From the NCBI GenBank assembly GCA_022571885.1, contig JACZWZ010000008.1:429-37549 (forward strand): 37,121 bases of DNA, written 5' to 3'. Under the pieces are notes generated by a model. The model did not search any database. It was not told the origin of the DNA and saw only the letters and a list, made by a program, of their open reading frames with translations. Positions 15,594 through 22,998 of the stretch are shown piece by piece. Source of the DNA: Acidobacteriota bacterium (GTDB lineage Bacteria > Actinomycetota > Acidimicrobiia > Spongiisociales > UBA11373). Made by a program: the position numbers and the translations under genes. The first letter of the stretch is position 1. Each line of letters starts with the position of its first letter.

Positions 15594-16529
15594 ATGGACT
15601 TGAACCTTGCGACACTTGCCCGACACTTCTCTGATGAGTCAGAGGCATGGAAACTCATCGAGACGATCCGCTGGCCTAACGGCCCTATCTGCCCGCACTG
15701 TGGGCACACCGAGAAGCACTACTTTCTGAAGCCGAAGTCAGGTCACCGCACTACCAAGGCAGGCAATCACTCCTATCGCCGCGTCTGGAAGTGCGCGTCG
15801 TGCCGTAAACAGTTCTCGGTCCTCGTCGGTTCGATCTTCGAGGGAACAAAGATTCCGATCTCAAAGTGGCTGCTCGCGATTCACATGATGTGTAGCGGAA
15901 AGAATGGGGTCGCCGCTCACGAGCTTCATCGTCAGCTCGGGATTACCTACAAATCTGCGTGGTTCCTCGCCCACCGCATCCGCTACGCAATGGCACGGTC
16001 GCCACTCGCAGACCGTCTCACCGGCACGATTGAGGCCGACGAGGCATATCTGGGCGGCAGGGGCAAGCGCCGCGGCCGTCCCGGTGCAGACTCACCCAAG
16101 ACCCCGGTGTTCTCCCTGGTGCAACGCGACGGGGAGGTTCGCTCAACTGTCGTCGCCAACGTCACCGGAGCCACACTCGGCCAGATCCTCAAGGAGAACG
16201 TCGATCCCTCAGCCACGCTTCACACCGACGAGTACGCCGTTTACAAGCAGCCCGGTCGAGGCTTCGCTGCTCACCAGACCGTGACACACAAGAAGGGCGA
16301 GTACGTCCGTGGTGACGTGACAACGAACCGGGTTGAGGGTTACTTCAGCCAATTGAAGAGAAGCATCGACGGCACACATCATCGGGTGAGCCGAGAGCAT
16401 CTTCACCGCTACTTGTCAGAGTTCGATTTCAGATACAACACCCGCAAGGTGACGGATGGGGAGCGCACTACCCGCATGATCCAGCAGAGTGCGGGCAAGC
16501 GACTTACCTACGAACGACCTAACGGATGA
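15594..16529 (+). CDS. IS1595-family (ISXO2-like) DDNK transposase
   Basis: The 311-residue protein has an N-terminal zinc ribbon (Cys33, Cys36, Cys67, Cys70 in CPHC and CASC) followed by a helical linker (SKWLLAIHMMCSGKNGVAAHELHRQLGITYKSAWFLAHRIR) that is standard in ISXO2-like transposases. The RNase H-like core contains Asp149 (IEADEAYLGG), Asp212 (LHTDEYAVY), Asn245 (TNRVEGYFSQLKR) and Lys255, the DDNK set that distinguishes this family from DDE transposases. It is full length with no internal stop, so likely active. It recognises the 25-bp ends and makes 8-bp target duplications, as found here. Confidence 0.96.
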   Translation: MDLNLATLARHFSDESEAWKLIETIRWPNGPICPHCGHTEKHYFLKPKSGHRTTKAGNHSYRRVWKCASCRKQFSVLVGSIFEGTKIPISKWLLAIHMMCSGKNGVAAHELHRQLGITYKSAWFLAHRIRYAMARSPLADRLTGTIEADEAYLGGRGKRRGRPGADSPKTPVFSLVQRDGEVRSTVVANVTGATLGQILKENVDPSATLHTDEYAVYKQPGRGFAAHQTVTHKKGEYVRGDVTTNRVEGYFSQLKRSIDGTHHRVSREHLHRYLSEFDFRYNTRKVTDGERTTRMIQQSAGKRLTYERPNG

Positions 16530-16576
16530 TCGCGACCGCAAGCAACGTGCTCGTTCTCGCAAGGGGTAACCGTGAT

Positions 16577-16609
16577 ACCATTGCGGTACTACAGCACTAC
16601 CGTCATGGT
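16577..16609. promoter_or_regulatory. 12-bp imperfect dyad, candidate protein-binding site
   Basis: ACCATTGCGGTA (16577-16588) and TACCGTCATGGT (16598-16609) form a dyad matching at 10 of 12 positions around a 9-base centre. The adjoining 11-mer CGTGATACCAT (16571-16581) occurs again in reverse orientation at 17271-17281, just upstream of the minus-strand passenger gene. This could be an operator, a transposase subsite or a hairpin; no protein is identified. Confidence 0.4.
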
Positions 16610-16700
16610 GCCGATGACAACACATAGTTTCGGGTTAGGGCCAGTCTCGGCTCGTCCAGCGGCCTAAGTTGGGGGGACCAAGACCGACCCGTCACCCGAG

Positions 16701-16769
16701 TGGAGATGGAGGGAGTTGAACCCTCGGGCTTCTGGGTGAACAGTCCTCAGCCCGCACCAAGCCATCCCC
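16701..16769 (-). ncRNA. tRNA-like structure of unknown kind inside the IS element
   Basis: Read on the minus strand, a 7-bp acceptor-like stem GGGGATG/CATCTCC (one G-T wobble) and a canonical 17-nt T arm (5-bp stem GAGGG/CCCTC, loop TTCAACT, 16709-16725) are followed by a discriminator-like A; CCA is not encoded. A TTGG stretch could serve as the D-loop GG. The middle is not a normal tRNA: only 37 nt precede the T arm, no proper D stem is seen, and the next helix is GGGCT/AGCCC with an 18-nt loop. The whole is 69 nt. This resembles the tRNA-like domain of tmRNA or a shrunken tRNA more than a decoding tRNA. Expression and function are unknown. Confidence 0.45.
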
Positions 16770-16774
16770 GGTCA

Positions 16775-16820
16775 GGAGAAGCCCGCCCGTATCTGTCGCA
16801 AGGTTCAGGCGGGTTTCTCC
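16775..16820. terminator. 13-bp hairpin downstream of the minus-strand passenger gene
   Basis: GGAGAAGCCCGCC (16775-16787) pairs with GGCGGGTTTCTCC (16808-16820) at 13 positions with one G-T wobble, around a 20-base loop. It begins 4 bases after the passenger gene stop on the minus strand. No T-run follows, as is usual for actinobacterial terminators. It also separates that gene from the tRNA-like element. Confidence 0.6.
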
Positions 16821-16824
16821 GCGT

Positions 16825-17262
16825 CTAATCCTTCTCCACCTTGCTCCTCCCCTTGTAGGTGATTACCCAACTCCCGCCACCGTGGTTCGTAACATTCCCC
16901 TGTTTGCGAAGATGATTGAGCGTCGCACTTATTACCGGTGCCTCGTCGTCTCGCCCGCGCTTTCGGAGCATGGCCGCCAGTGCCGCCGGTGAAGACGGCG
17001 TTGATAGCGTGGCCATAAGTGTTAGGAGGGCGATCGTGCGTCGCAACACGCGCCACTCAATTATGTCGGGCTGTGGCGTGGCACCAGTCGGAGCCGTTCC
17101 GTTATGCCGATGCATCGCCAGTTGGAGTCCGCGGATCTCGGTCGCCAAGCCCTCCATCCGCTCCTTGATCTCAATCAGGAACTTGTCGCTCTCGTCTTTC
17201 GCCGCTGCTAACCGTTGCTCAGCGTCCCGTAGCGCATCCTTCAGTGTGACTTCGTTGGTCAT
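16825..17262 (-). CDS. unknown passenger protein: coiled coil plus possible winged helix
   Basis: I do not recognise this 145-residue protein. Residues about 5-50 (LKDALRDAEQRLAAAKDESDKFLIEIKERMEGLATEIRGLQ) are charged and heptad-like, so a coiled coil is likely. Residues about 70-140 (IIEWRVLRRTIALLTLMATLSTP, then SPAALAAMLRKRGRDDEAPVISATLNHLRKQGNVTNHGGGSWVIT) look like a small DNA-binding winged helix with a beta hairpin at the end. The frame extends to 17301, but MTNEVTLKDA at 17262 is a more natural start. A possible promoter upstream is TTGCCG, 16 bp, TGATAC. A role as regulator or accessory of the IS is only a guess. Confidence 0.6.
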   Translation of the reverse strand: MTNEVTLKDALRDAEQRLAAAKDESDKFLIEIKERMEGLATEIRGLQLAMHRHNGTAPTGATPQPDIIEWRVLRRTIALLTLMATLSTPSSPAALAAMLRKRGRDDEAPVISATLNHLRKQGNVTNHGGGSWVITYKGRSKVEKD

Positions 17263-17364
17263 GGTTCGGCATGGTATCACGCCCTGAATGCTTCGCGGCA
17301 AAGTTTGGCTTTGCTTACACCGATGTGGTTCCTGGCAAGCCCTCGGATAGTACGCTGTGGACCT

Positions 17365-17523
17365 ATGCCAGACGAGAAACCCGTGGACCTCCCGAGCAAT
17401 TTCGAAGAAGTCCTAGCCGACCTACTCGCCACGCCCCCACCGCCGAAGGATGAGGATGTAGCCGACGAGGACGACAAGGAGAAACGGCGGCCCCCGGTTC
17501 AACCGACAAACGAAACCGGCTGA
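17365..17523 (+). CDS. small acidic unknown protein (52 residues)
   Basis: The product MPDEKPVDLPSNFEEVLADL and following residues are rich in Asp, Glu, Lys and Pro, with a PPPP run and no membrane segment; it would be disordered apart from one short helix. No family is recognised. The chosen ATG at 17365 lies 8 bases after TACGCT (17351-17356), a -10-like element in the same spacing as before the transposase, which would give a nearly leaderless mRNA. It is the last gene of the element. Coding status is uncertain because of its small size. Confidence 0.4.
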   Translation: MPDEKPVDLPSNFEEVLADLLATPPPPKDEDVADEDDKEKRRPPVQPTNETG

Positions 17524-17637
17524 GCCGGTGTGGGTGGAATCCATGGTGCTACCCATGATCTCCCCACCCCACGGTACTAACCGTGGTCGCGTCCTTTCGG
17601 CACCCGAGCCGCCGTCTCTATCCTATGCTCAAGCAAC

Positions 17638-17662
17638 TGGGTGCGTCAGGTATACAGTCACC
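17638..17662 (-). repeat. right terminal inverted repeat
   Basis: Read inward on the minus strand it begins GGTGACTGTATAC and continues CTGACGCACCCA, matching the left end at 20 of 25 positions. It is followed directly by the second ATTGCTAA. Confidence 0.92.
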
Positions 17663-17670
17663 ATTGCTAA
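17663..17670. repeat. right copy of 8-bp target-site duplication
   Basis: ATTGCTAA, identical to 15538-15545. Removing the element and one copy restores a target in which the heptamer TTGCTAA occurs twice in tandem. Confidence 0.93.
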
Positions 17671-17728
17671 TTGCCAGCTGGGTAGGCGCTCGAGCCCTCG
17701 TACACTCTCGCTCCCCCACGGAGCGAAG

Positions 17729-18781
17729 ATGCAGCCGGACTACCGCAGCCTGATGGATCGAGCAGCAGATTTAGCGCGTCCCGAGCACCCACACCCCAAT
17801 CCAAGGGTGGGCGCACTGATCGTGGCTGGGGACGGCACGATCGTCGGCCGAGGGGCGCACCTGGCGGCGGGGACGCCGCATGCTGAGATCCACGCCCTGC
17901 GACAAGCAGGCGAGGCCGCCGCGGGCGCCTCGCTCTTCGTGACTCTGGAGCCGTGCAGCCACCGGGGCACCACGCCTCCCTGCACGGAGGCCCTGATCGC
18001 GGCAGGGGTGGCAAAAGTCGTGATTGGGATTGAAGATCCCGATGCGAGAGTCTCCGGCTCGGGGATTGCATCCCTGCGCCGATCCGGGATCGAAGTCGAA
18101 ATGGATCCGACCCCCGCTCTGGCCGAGGCAGTAGATCCAGGCTATTTCCACCACCGTCGAACCGGGCGGCCGCTGGTCACCCTCAAGTTGGCGATGACGT
18201 TGGATGGTCAGACTGCTGCGGCCGACGGAACCTCTCAATGGATTACCTCAGAGGAGGCACGTCGCGACGCACACCTGTTGCGGAGTAGATCAGATGCGGT
18301 GATGGTGGGTGCCGGAACGGTTATCGCCGACGATCCTCGGCTCACGGTTCGTATCGAAGGCTTGGGCGACCGACAACCTCGTCCGATCGTCATCGCCGGC
18401 AGGCGCCCATTGCCGGTGGCGGCCAAGGTGTTCGAACGCAATCCGATTGTGTACGCCCCGGTTCAGTTGGATTTGCCTGGGGAGGTGGTTGTCGTGGCCG
18501 ACGGGCCTCGAGTGGACCTCGGAGGGGTGGTGGCCGATTTGGGAAGTCGAAACGTCGTCGACCTGTTGGTGGAGGGAGGAGCGGCCCTGGCGGGTGGCTT
18601 GGAGAAGGCCGACCTGGTCGATCGCTACATCCTGTACCTTGCCGGAGCTATTGCGGGAGGTGTAGGCCGCCCCGCCTTCGATGGCGTGTTCGGCACCATC
18701 GGAGATCAGCATCGGTTGGAGATGCTCGATGTACGTCGAGTCGGGCCCGACCTGCGGGTGGAAGCACGGAGGCAGAGGTGA
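17729..18781 (+). CDS. ribD: bifunctional riboflavin deaminase/reductase
   Basis: Catalyses deamination and then side-chain reduction of the first pyrimidine intermediates of riboflavin synthesis. The N-terminal cytidine-deaminase-like domain (about 1-145) holds the zinc site HAEIHAL and [12 protein letters not shown]. The C-terminal reductase domain (about 150-350) shows [24 protein letters not shown] and [18 protein letters not shown]. The 350-residue length is normal. The start at 17729, with GGAG upstream, gives the usual N-terminus; the frame is open to 17528 but that extension would be encoded by the IS element and is not part of the gene. The insertion lies 66 bp upstream and may have displaced the original promoter. 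Confidence 0.95.
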   Translation: MQPDYRSLMDRAADLARPEHPHPNPRVGALIVAGDGTIVGRGAHLAAGTPHAEIHALRQAGEAAAGASLFVTLEPCSHRGTTPPCTEALIAAGVAKVVIGIEDPDARVSGSGIASLRRSGIEVEMDPTPALAEAVDPGYFHHRRTGRPLVTLKLAMTLDGQTAAADGTSQWITSEEARRDAHLLRSRSDAVMVGAGTVIADDPRLTVRIEGLGDRQPRPIVIAGRRPLPVAAKVFERNPIVYAPVQLDLPGEVVVVADGPRVDLGGVVADLGSRNVVDLLVEGGAALAGGLEKADLVDRYILYLAGAIAGGVGRPAFDGVFGTIGDQHRLEMLDVRRVGPDLRVEARRQR

Positions 18782-19404
18782 GTTGGACAGAGGTAGTGAC
18801 CCGCAGGGCAGAAGCCCGAATCCCGACCGAGTTCGGGGACTTCACTGCGGTCGGGTTTGAAGCGTCTCGCGATGGGACCGAACATCTGGCGCTGGTCCGC
18901 GGGAGTGTGGCCGCTGTCGACCGGGTGCTGGTTCGGGTTCACTCGGAGTGTCTCACCGGTGATGTCTTTGGATCGCTTCGATGCGACTGCGGTCCTCAGC
19001 TGAACGCGGCCATGCGACTGGTGGCCGATGAGGGGATAGGTGTGGTTCTCTACTCGCGGGGGCACGAGGGGCGTGGCATCGGCCTGATGCGCAAGCTCCA
19101 GGCTTATGCCCTCCAGGACCAGGGTCGCGACACCGTGGAGGCGAACGAGGAGCTGGGGTTTGCGGCCGACTCGCGCGACTACTTGGTAGCGGCAGCGATT
19201 CTCCAAGCGCTCGGTGTCCAATCGGTTCGACTGCTCAGCAACAATCCTGCCAAGCGAGCGGGCTTGGAGAGCCTCGGAGTGCGGGTGGTGGAGCTGGTGC
19301 CGTTGTCGATCGCTCCCACCGATCACAACCGCGACTACCTGGCCACCAAGATGACCAAACTCGGCCACCTGCTCGACATCTCCGACGTCGGACTCGACAC
19401 CTAG
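18778..19404 (+). CDS. ribA: GTP cyclohydrolase II
   Basis: Opens GTP to 2,5-diamino-6-ribosylamino-4-pyrimidinone 5'-phosphate, the first committed step of riboflavin synthesis. Zinc ligands are the three Cys in [21 protein letters not shown], and [30 protein letters not shown] contains the GTP-binding and catalytic region. [17 protein letters not shown] and [12 protein letters not shown] complete the fold. At 208 residues it is the stand-alone enzyme, not the RibBA fusion common in bacteria. Start is GTG at 18778, overlapping the ribD stop (GTGA). Riboflavin synthase and lumazine synthase are not in the window. Confidence 0.95.
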   Translation: MSWTEVVTRRAEARIPTEFGDFTAVGFEASRDGTEHLALVRGSVAAVDRVLVRVHSECLTGDVFGSLRCDCGPQLNAAMRLVADEGIGVVLYSRGHEGRGIGLMRKLQAYALQDQGRDTVEANEELGFAADSRDYLVAAAILQALGVQSVRLLSNNPAKRAGLESLGVRVVELVPLSIAPTDHNRDYLATKMTKLGHLLDISDVGLDT

Positions 19405-19560
19405 TTCGTAGACGGGGTCCGGGGGCTGGGGTGTTGTTCCCACGGCGTGCATCAGATGTCGGCAACTGTGCCGCCGACCAAACAAGCTCGGCGCGGCGGC
19501 TTCGAGCAGCACCCTCATGAGCCACATCACGAAGAGCTTGGGCATGTAAGGTCGGCGCTA

Positions 19561-20262
19561 GTGACGGCTCCAACCGTTCCCCGGTTACGAGGTGCTCTCA
19601 AGGGCAGGGCTCCGACGACGGCACTGGAACGTGATCTGTGGGACGCCGGCCGCGACGTCGTCGTTGGATTGGACGAGGTCGGTCGCGGGGCTTGGGCGGG
19701 GCCGTTGACGGTGGGTGCCGCGGTCATTCCTAGGGGTCGACGGGTCTACAAGGTGCGCGACTCGAAGATGCTCACCGAGTATGAGCGTGAGGCGCTGTTC
19801 GATCGGATCTCGCAGTGGTGCCGCGCTTGGGCGGTCGGGCATGCGACGCCTGCGGAGTGCGACGCGTTGGGAATGGCCGATGCCCAAAGGCTGGCTGCAC
19901 GGAGGGCTCTCGATGGTCTGGCGTTGAAACCAGAAGTTGCTTTGGTAGACGGCCCGTGGGACTTCGTCGGTAGCATCGAGACTCGGACCCTGGTGCGGGG
20001 CGATTCGCTCTGTCTTTCGATTTCGGCGGCTTCGATTCTTGCCAAGGTGACCAGGGATCGGATGATGCGGGCCGAGGCGGTCCACTATCCGCATTGGTGC
20101 TTCGACTCCAACAAGGGCTACCCGGAGCCCCGTCACACGGCGGCGCTGCAGTGGGTCGGCCCGAGCCCGATCCATCGCCATTCCTGGGTGTTCATGGACG
20201 GCATCGCCTGGAATGGCGTGCAGCGATTGGAGCGCCCCTCGCCGCAGGGACGGCTCTTCTAG
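19561..20262 (+). CDS. rnhB: ribonuclease HII
   Basis: Cleaves the RNA strand of RNA-DNA hybrids and removes single ribonucleotides from DNA. The catalytic Asp38-Glu39 are in VVVGLDEVGRGAWAGPL, followed by VRDSKMLTEYERE, VALVDGPW and ISAASILAKVTRDRMM; the final NKGYPEPRHTAAL segment is typical. I choose the GTG at 19561 (233 residues); the frame is open to 19447 but the 38 extra residues are not family-like. The 156 bases before it contain nothing I can name. Confidence 0.93.
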   Translation: MTAPTVPRLRGALKGRAPTTALERDLWDAGRDVVVGLDEVGRGAWAGPLTVGAAVIPRGRRVYKVRDSKMLTEYEREALFDRISQWCRAWAVGHATPAECDALGMADAQRLAARRALDGLALKPEVALVDGPWDFVGSIETRTLVRGDSLCLSISAASILAKVTRDRMMRAEAVHYPHWCFDSNKGYPEPRHTAALQWVGPSPIHRHSWVFMDGIAWNGVQRLERPSPQGRLF

Positions 20263-20430
20263 GTTGTCGGGCCGGACTGGGCCGTGATTTCGGGATGGTC
20301 CCGAGTAAATGGAGGATTGTGCGGTGAACCGTTGCGGCCGAGAGCGTCCGCCCGGTCGCTTTGGCGTTATTCCATGCGTCGACCGCGGTGGGTTGGAGCC
20401 GGGAACTGCCGAGTGTTCAGCAGTCCGACA
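20263..20430. other. intergenic stretch without recognised features
   Basis: Sequence between rnhB and the infC promoter. No gene or RNA is supported; several short dyads are present but none stands out. Confidence 0.5.
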
Positions 20431-20459
20431 TTGACTCTGTGGCACCACCGACTTATCCT
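20431..20459 (+). promoter_or_regulatory. probable promoter of infC-rpmI-rplT
   Basis: A -35 box TTGACT (20431-20436), 17-bp spacer and -10 TATCCT (20454-20459). Transcription would start near 20466 and leave a leader of about 168 bases before infC. Confidence 0.6.
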
Positions 20460-20633
20460 CCGACCGGTACAACCGAGAGTTAAGCGGAGGCGCTGCTTCC
20501 CACCCGGCCATCTGCGATGCGCCGAGGTCACCAGAACGGACCCGTTCAATCGGGTTCATTTGTGGAGACGGCAGCTGTGCTGCCGTCTCTTTTCGCGTCA
20601 CATGATGTAGCCATCGACACAGGAGGTCGATCG
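20456..20633 (+). promoter_or_regulatory. structured infC leader, candidate attenuator
   Basis: The leader holds a CCTCCG/CGGAGG helix near its start, an ACCCG/CGGGT hairpin (20540-20555), and then a strong intrinsic terminator (20565-20593). The infC operon is controlled by leader attenuation or L20/IF3 feedback in several bacteria. Here the arrangement of terminator just before the coding region suggests a similar logic, but no alternative antiterminator was found by eye. Confidence 0.55.
20565..20593 (+). terminator. intrinsic terminator in the infC leader
   Basis: A perfect 11-bp stem GAGACGGCAGC/GCTGCCGTCTC with a 3-base loop, followed by TTTT. It sits 40 bases before the infC start codon, downstream of the likely promoter, so it would end transcription prematurely unless overcome. 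Confidence 0.8.
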
Positions 20634-21197
20634 ATCGCAAAGGAACCAAGGGTCAACGACAAGATCCGGTCCCGGGAAGTCAGGCTGGTGGCTCCCGATG
20701 GGGGACAGATCGGAGTCAAGCCGATTGAAGAGGCCAGATGGCTGGCCAACGAGCTGGGAATGGACCTGGTGGAGGTGGCGCCCGAGGCGCGGCCACCCGT
20801 GTGCCGGCTTATGGATTACGGCAAGTACAAGTATGAGCAGTCGGTTCGCCAGCGCGAATCTCGAAAGAAGCAAACCCGCACGGTCATCAAAGAGGTGAAG
20901 TTTCGTCCCAAGATCGATCACCACGACTACGCGGTCAAGATGCGTCGGGCGATCCAATTCCTCGACGATGGCGACAAGGTCAAGGTCACGTTGATGTTCC
21001 GGGGTCGGGAGATCACCCATCCGGAATTGGGGGAGAAGATCCTCCGTCGGCTGGTCGAGGACGCCAAAGATCACGGCGAGATCGAGTCCGGGCCAAAGCT
21101 CGAGGGACGAAACATGACGATGCAATTGACGCCGCTGCGCAACCGCCCCAAACGGGACAAGGAAGGTACGGGCGCAGGAACGGACGCCGAGGAGTAG
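20634..21197 (+). CDS. infC: translation initiation factor IF-3 (AUC start)
   Basis: Binds the 30S subunit, prevents premature 50S joining and checks the initiator codon. The 187 residues cover both domains: N-terminal RVNDKIRSREVRLVAPDGGQIGVKPIEEARWLANE and C-terminal KEVKFRPKIDHHDYAVKMRRAIQFLDDGDKVKVTLMFRGRE. The start is an ATC at 20634, placed 7 bases after a strong AGGAGG; the first residues IAKEPRVNDKIR align with the family N-terminus. A rare start codon is the classical device for IF-3 self-regulation, since IF-3 rejects non-standard starts. The frame is open to an ATG at 20517, but that would run through the terminator hairpin and is unlikely. Confidence 0.95.
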   Translation: MAKEPRVNDKIRSREVRLVAPDGGQIGVKPIEEARWLANELGMDLVEVAPEARPPVCRLMDYGKYKYEQSVRQRESRKKQTRTVIKEVKFRPKIDHHDYAVKMRRAIQFLDDGDKVKVTLMFRGREITHPELGEKILRRLVEDAKDHGEIESGPKLEGRNMTMQLTPLRNRPKRDKEGTGAGTDAEE

Positions 21198-21203
21198 ATC
21201 TAG

Positions 21204-21401
21204 ATGCCGAAGCAAAAGACACGTCGATCCGCCGCCAAGCGGTTCAAGAAGACCGGTACGGGCAAATTGCGGCGCCGTCAGGCTTCGCGCGCCCACCTTG
21301 TGGTCGGCAAGAAGTCGAGTCGGAGGATGCGCCGGTTGAAGGGTGACCGAGATGTGTCGCCGGCCGATCGCAAGCGCGTAAACCGAATGCTGGGGCAGTA
21401 G
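21204..21401 (+). CDS. rpmI: ribosomal protein L35
   Basis: Basic 65-residue large-subunit protein. [33 protein letters not shown] is the family signature region. It lies between infC and rplT in the conserved order, with short gaps of 6 and 8 bases. Confidence 0.97.
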   Translation: MPKQKTRRSAAKRFKKTGTGKLRRRQASRAHLVVGKKSSRRMRRLKGDRDVSPADRKRVNRMLGQ

Positions 21402-21409
21402 GAGGCGGC

Positions 21410-22219
21410 ATGGCACGGATCAAGCGTTCCGTACACGCCAAGAAGAAGCGCCGCAAGGTCCTGGAGCGGGCTTCCGGCTACAAGGGTGCCAGAGGCCGCA
21501 GGTACCGAGCTGCCAACGAGCAGGTCATGCACGCGATGCAGGACGCCTACCGCGACCGGCGTGCTCGGAAGGGTGACTTTCGGCGCCTCTGGATCGCACG
21601 GATCAACGCCGCCTCCCGTCAGCACGGCATGTCGTACAGCAGGTTCATCGCCGGGCTGAAGGCGGCCGACATCGAGGTGGATCGCAAGATGCTGGCCGAG
21701 ATGGCAGTGTCCGATCCGGGCGCATTCGGGGAGCTGGTCAAGTTCGCCACCGCCGCATTGCCGGTTGCCGTGGTGCCGGAGGCTGCGGCCGAGCCGACGA
21801 CGCAGTCGTCCAAGGAGGCACAGCCGAAGACGAAGCCCGAGCCGAAGCCTGCTTCGGACTCGAAGGAGACGGCCTCGGCACAGGACGAGGTCGAGACCAT
21901 TGCCGCCACACCGGATGACGAGGCTGCTGCGACAGTGGCGGTGGAACCAGATCAAGAGGCGGCAGCCGTCCAGGTCAGAGAGAGGTTTGCGGCGTTGGCC
22001 GATGTCGAACCCGACGATCTGAAGGAGATGAAGGGCGTCGGGCCGGTGCTCGAGAGCATGCTTCACGAGTTGAACATCAAGACGTTCGAACAGATCGCTG
22101 CTTTCGACGAGCAAGACGTCGCGATGGTGGCGGCTGCACTTACGAAATTCAAAGATCGTGTCGCTCGCGACAACTGGGTCGAGCAGGCCAAGGCTCTCCA
22201 CGCCGAGCACCGCGGCTGA
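21410..22219 (+). CDS. rplT: ribosomal protein L20 with a C-terminal helix-hairpin-helix extension
   Basis: Residues 1-118 are an ordinary L20 ([38 protein letters not shown] onward), needed for early 50S assembly. L20 normally ends near residue 118-120; this protein has 269. Residues about 119-200 are an Ala/Glu/Pro/Lys-rich linker. Residues about 203-266 form a helix-hairpin-helix-like domain: [29 protein letters not shown], then [17 protein letters not shown]. From family knowledge, similar tails occur on L21 and NuoE in some alphaproteobacteria. There is one continuous frame with one stop, so it is a true fusion. Its role may be binding to rRNA or another protein, but this is not known. 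Confidence 0.93.
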   Translation: MARIKRSVHAKKKRRKVLERASGYKGARGRRYRAANEQVMHAMQDAYRDRRARKGDFRRLWIARINAASRQHGMSYSRFIAGLKAADIEVDRKMLAEMAVSDPGAFGELVKFATAALPVAVVPEAAAEPTTQSSKEAQPKTKPEPKPASDSKETASAQDEVETIAATPDDEAAATVAVEPDQEAAAVQVRERFAALADVEPDDLKEMKGVGPVLESMLHELNIKTFEQIAAFDEQDVAMVAAALTKFKDRVARDNWVEQAKALHAEHRG

Positions 22220-22242
22220 ACTGCCGCGGTTCGACCTTCCCC

Positions 22243-22986
22243 GTGTCGGCTGAAGAGGTCGTCGCCTCGGTAAAGAACACGGCCGTCGTCGCCGCGGCGA
22301 AGCTGCATCGAGCTCGGTACCGTCGAGCCACGGGCCGGACTCTCATCGAGGGACCGGCGACTCTGGCCGAGGCGGTCCAGGCCGGTCACCGGGTGCATGA
22401 GGTGTTCGGATTGGACGAGATGGCCCGAGCGATGGCGCGGGAGGCAGGCTCTGTGTTCCATCAGGTGACCGGCCGAGTGCTGCAGCGAGTGGCCGGCACC
22501 GAGACCCCGCGCGGCCCGGTGGCGGTGATCGCCATCCCAGACCCGGTGATTCCGGTCGATCGGCCGGTTCTGGTCGCATGGGGTGTGTCCGATCCGGGCA
22601 ATTGCGGGACTCTGCTGCGTACCGCGGCTGCCTTCGGCTATGGATATGTCGCCGGGCCGGAGTCGGCAGATTCCTGGTCGCCCAAGGTGCTGCGGAGTGC
22701 GGCCGGGGGTCACTTCCGGACCACCGTCGGACAGGTCGTGGCCGTGGCGGATCTGGGAAGGCGAGAGATCATCGGGACCGTGCCGAGCGGCGGGCAGGCG
22801 GCTGGGCCCATCTCAGCCCACGCCGCGATCGTGGTCGGGAGCGAGGCTCACGGGCTTCCCCCGGAGGTGTTGGAACGATGCGACCTTCTGGTCAGTATCT
22901 CGATGCCGGGCGGTTCGGAGAGTCTCAATGCCGCGGTCGCCGGGGCGATTGTGGCCTATCTAGGGACCGCGGGGGCTGAGGACTAA
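22243..22986 (+). CDS. SpoU/TrmH-family RNA 2'-O-methyltransferase
   Basis: Transfers methyl from S-adenosylmethionine to a ribose of rRNA or tRNA. The 247-residue protein has an N-terminal substrate-binding part (about 1-100, LIEGPATLAEAVQAGHRVHEVF) and the knotted SpoU domain with its three motifs: DPGNCGTLLRTAAAFG, IVVGSEAHGLPPEV and ISMPGGSESLNAAVAGAIVAYLG. Start is GTG at 22243. A gene of this type between rplT and pheS is a very common arrangement. Its exact target nucleotide cannot be told from sequence. Confidence 0.92.
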   Translation: MSAEEVVASVKNTAVVAAAKLHRARYRRATGRTLIEGPATLAEAVQAGHRVHEVFGLDEMARAMAREAGSVFHQVTGRVLQRVAGTETPRGPVAVIAIPDPVIPVDRPVLVAWGVSDPGNCGTLLRTAAAFGYGYVAGPESADSWSPKVLRSAAGGHFRTTVGQVVAVADLGRREIIGTVPSGGQAAGPISAHAAIVVGSEAHGLPPEVLERCDLLVSISMPGGSESLNAAVAGAIVAYLGTAGAED

Positions 22987-22998
22987 CCTCCGCCATTC

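Larger units (their letters stand above)
15546..17662 (+). mobile_element. complete IS1595-family element with passenger genes (2117 bp)
   Basis: The boundaries are set directly by sequence: 25-bp imperfect inverted ends (15546-15570 and 17638-17662, 20 of 25 matching) flanked by exact 8-bp duplications ATTGCTAA. Inside lie one DDNK transposase (15594-16529), a tRNA-like structure (16701-16769, minus), an unknown 145-residue gene (minus) and an unknown 52-residue gene (plus). At 2.1 kb the element is about twice the length needed for the transposase; IS1595-family members with passenger genes are known. The intact ends, duplication and open frame indicate a recent insertion. It inserted 66 bp upstream of ribD. 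Confidence 0.93.

Noticed and set aside
17528-17728. N-terminal extension of RibD
   Set aside because: It crosses the right inverted repeat and target duplication of the IS and has no deaminase-like sequence.
20517-20633. ATG start of infC at 20517
   Set aside because: It would translate through the intrinsic terminator, has no good ribosome site, and the family N-terminus starts at the ATC preceded by AGGAGG.
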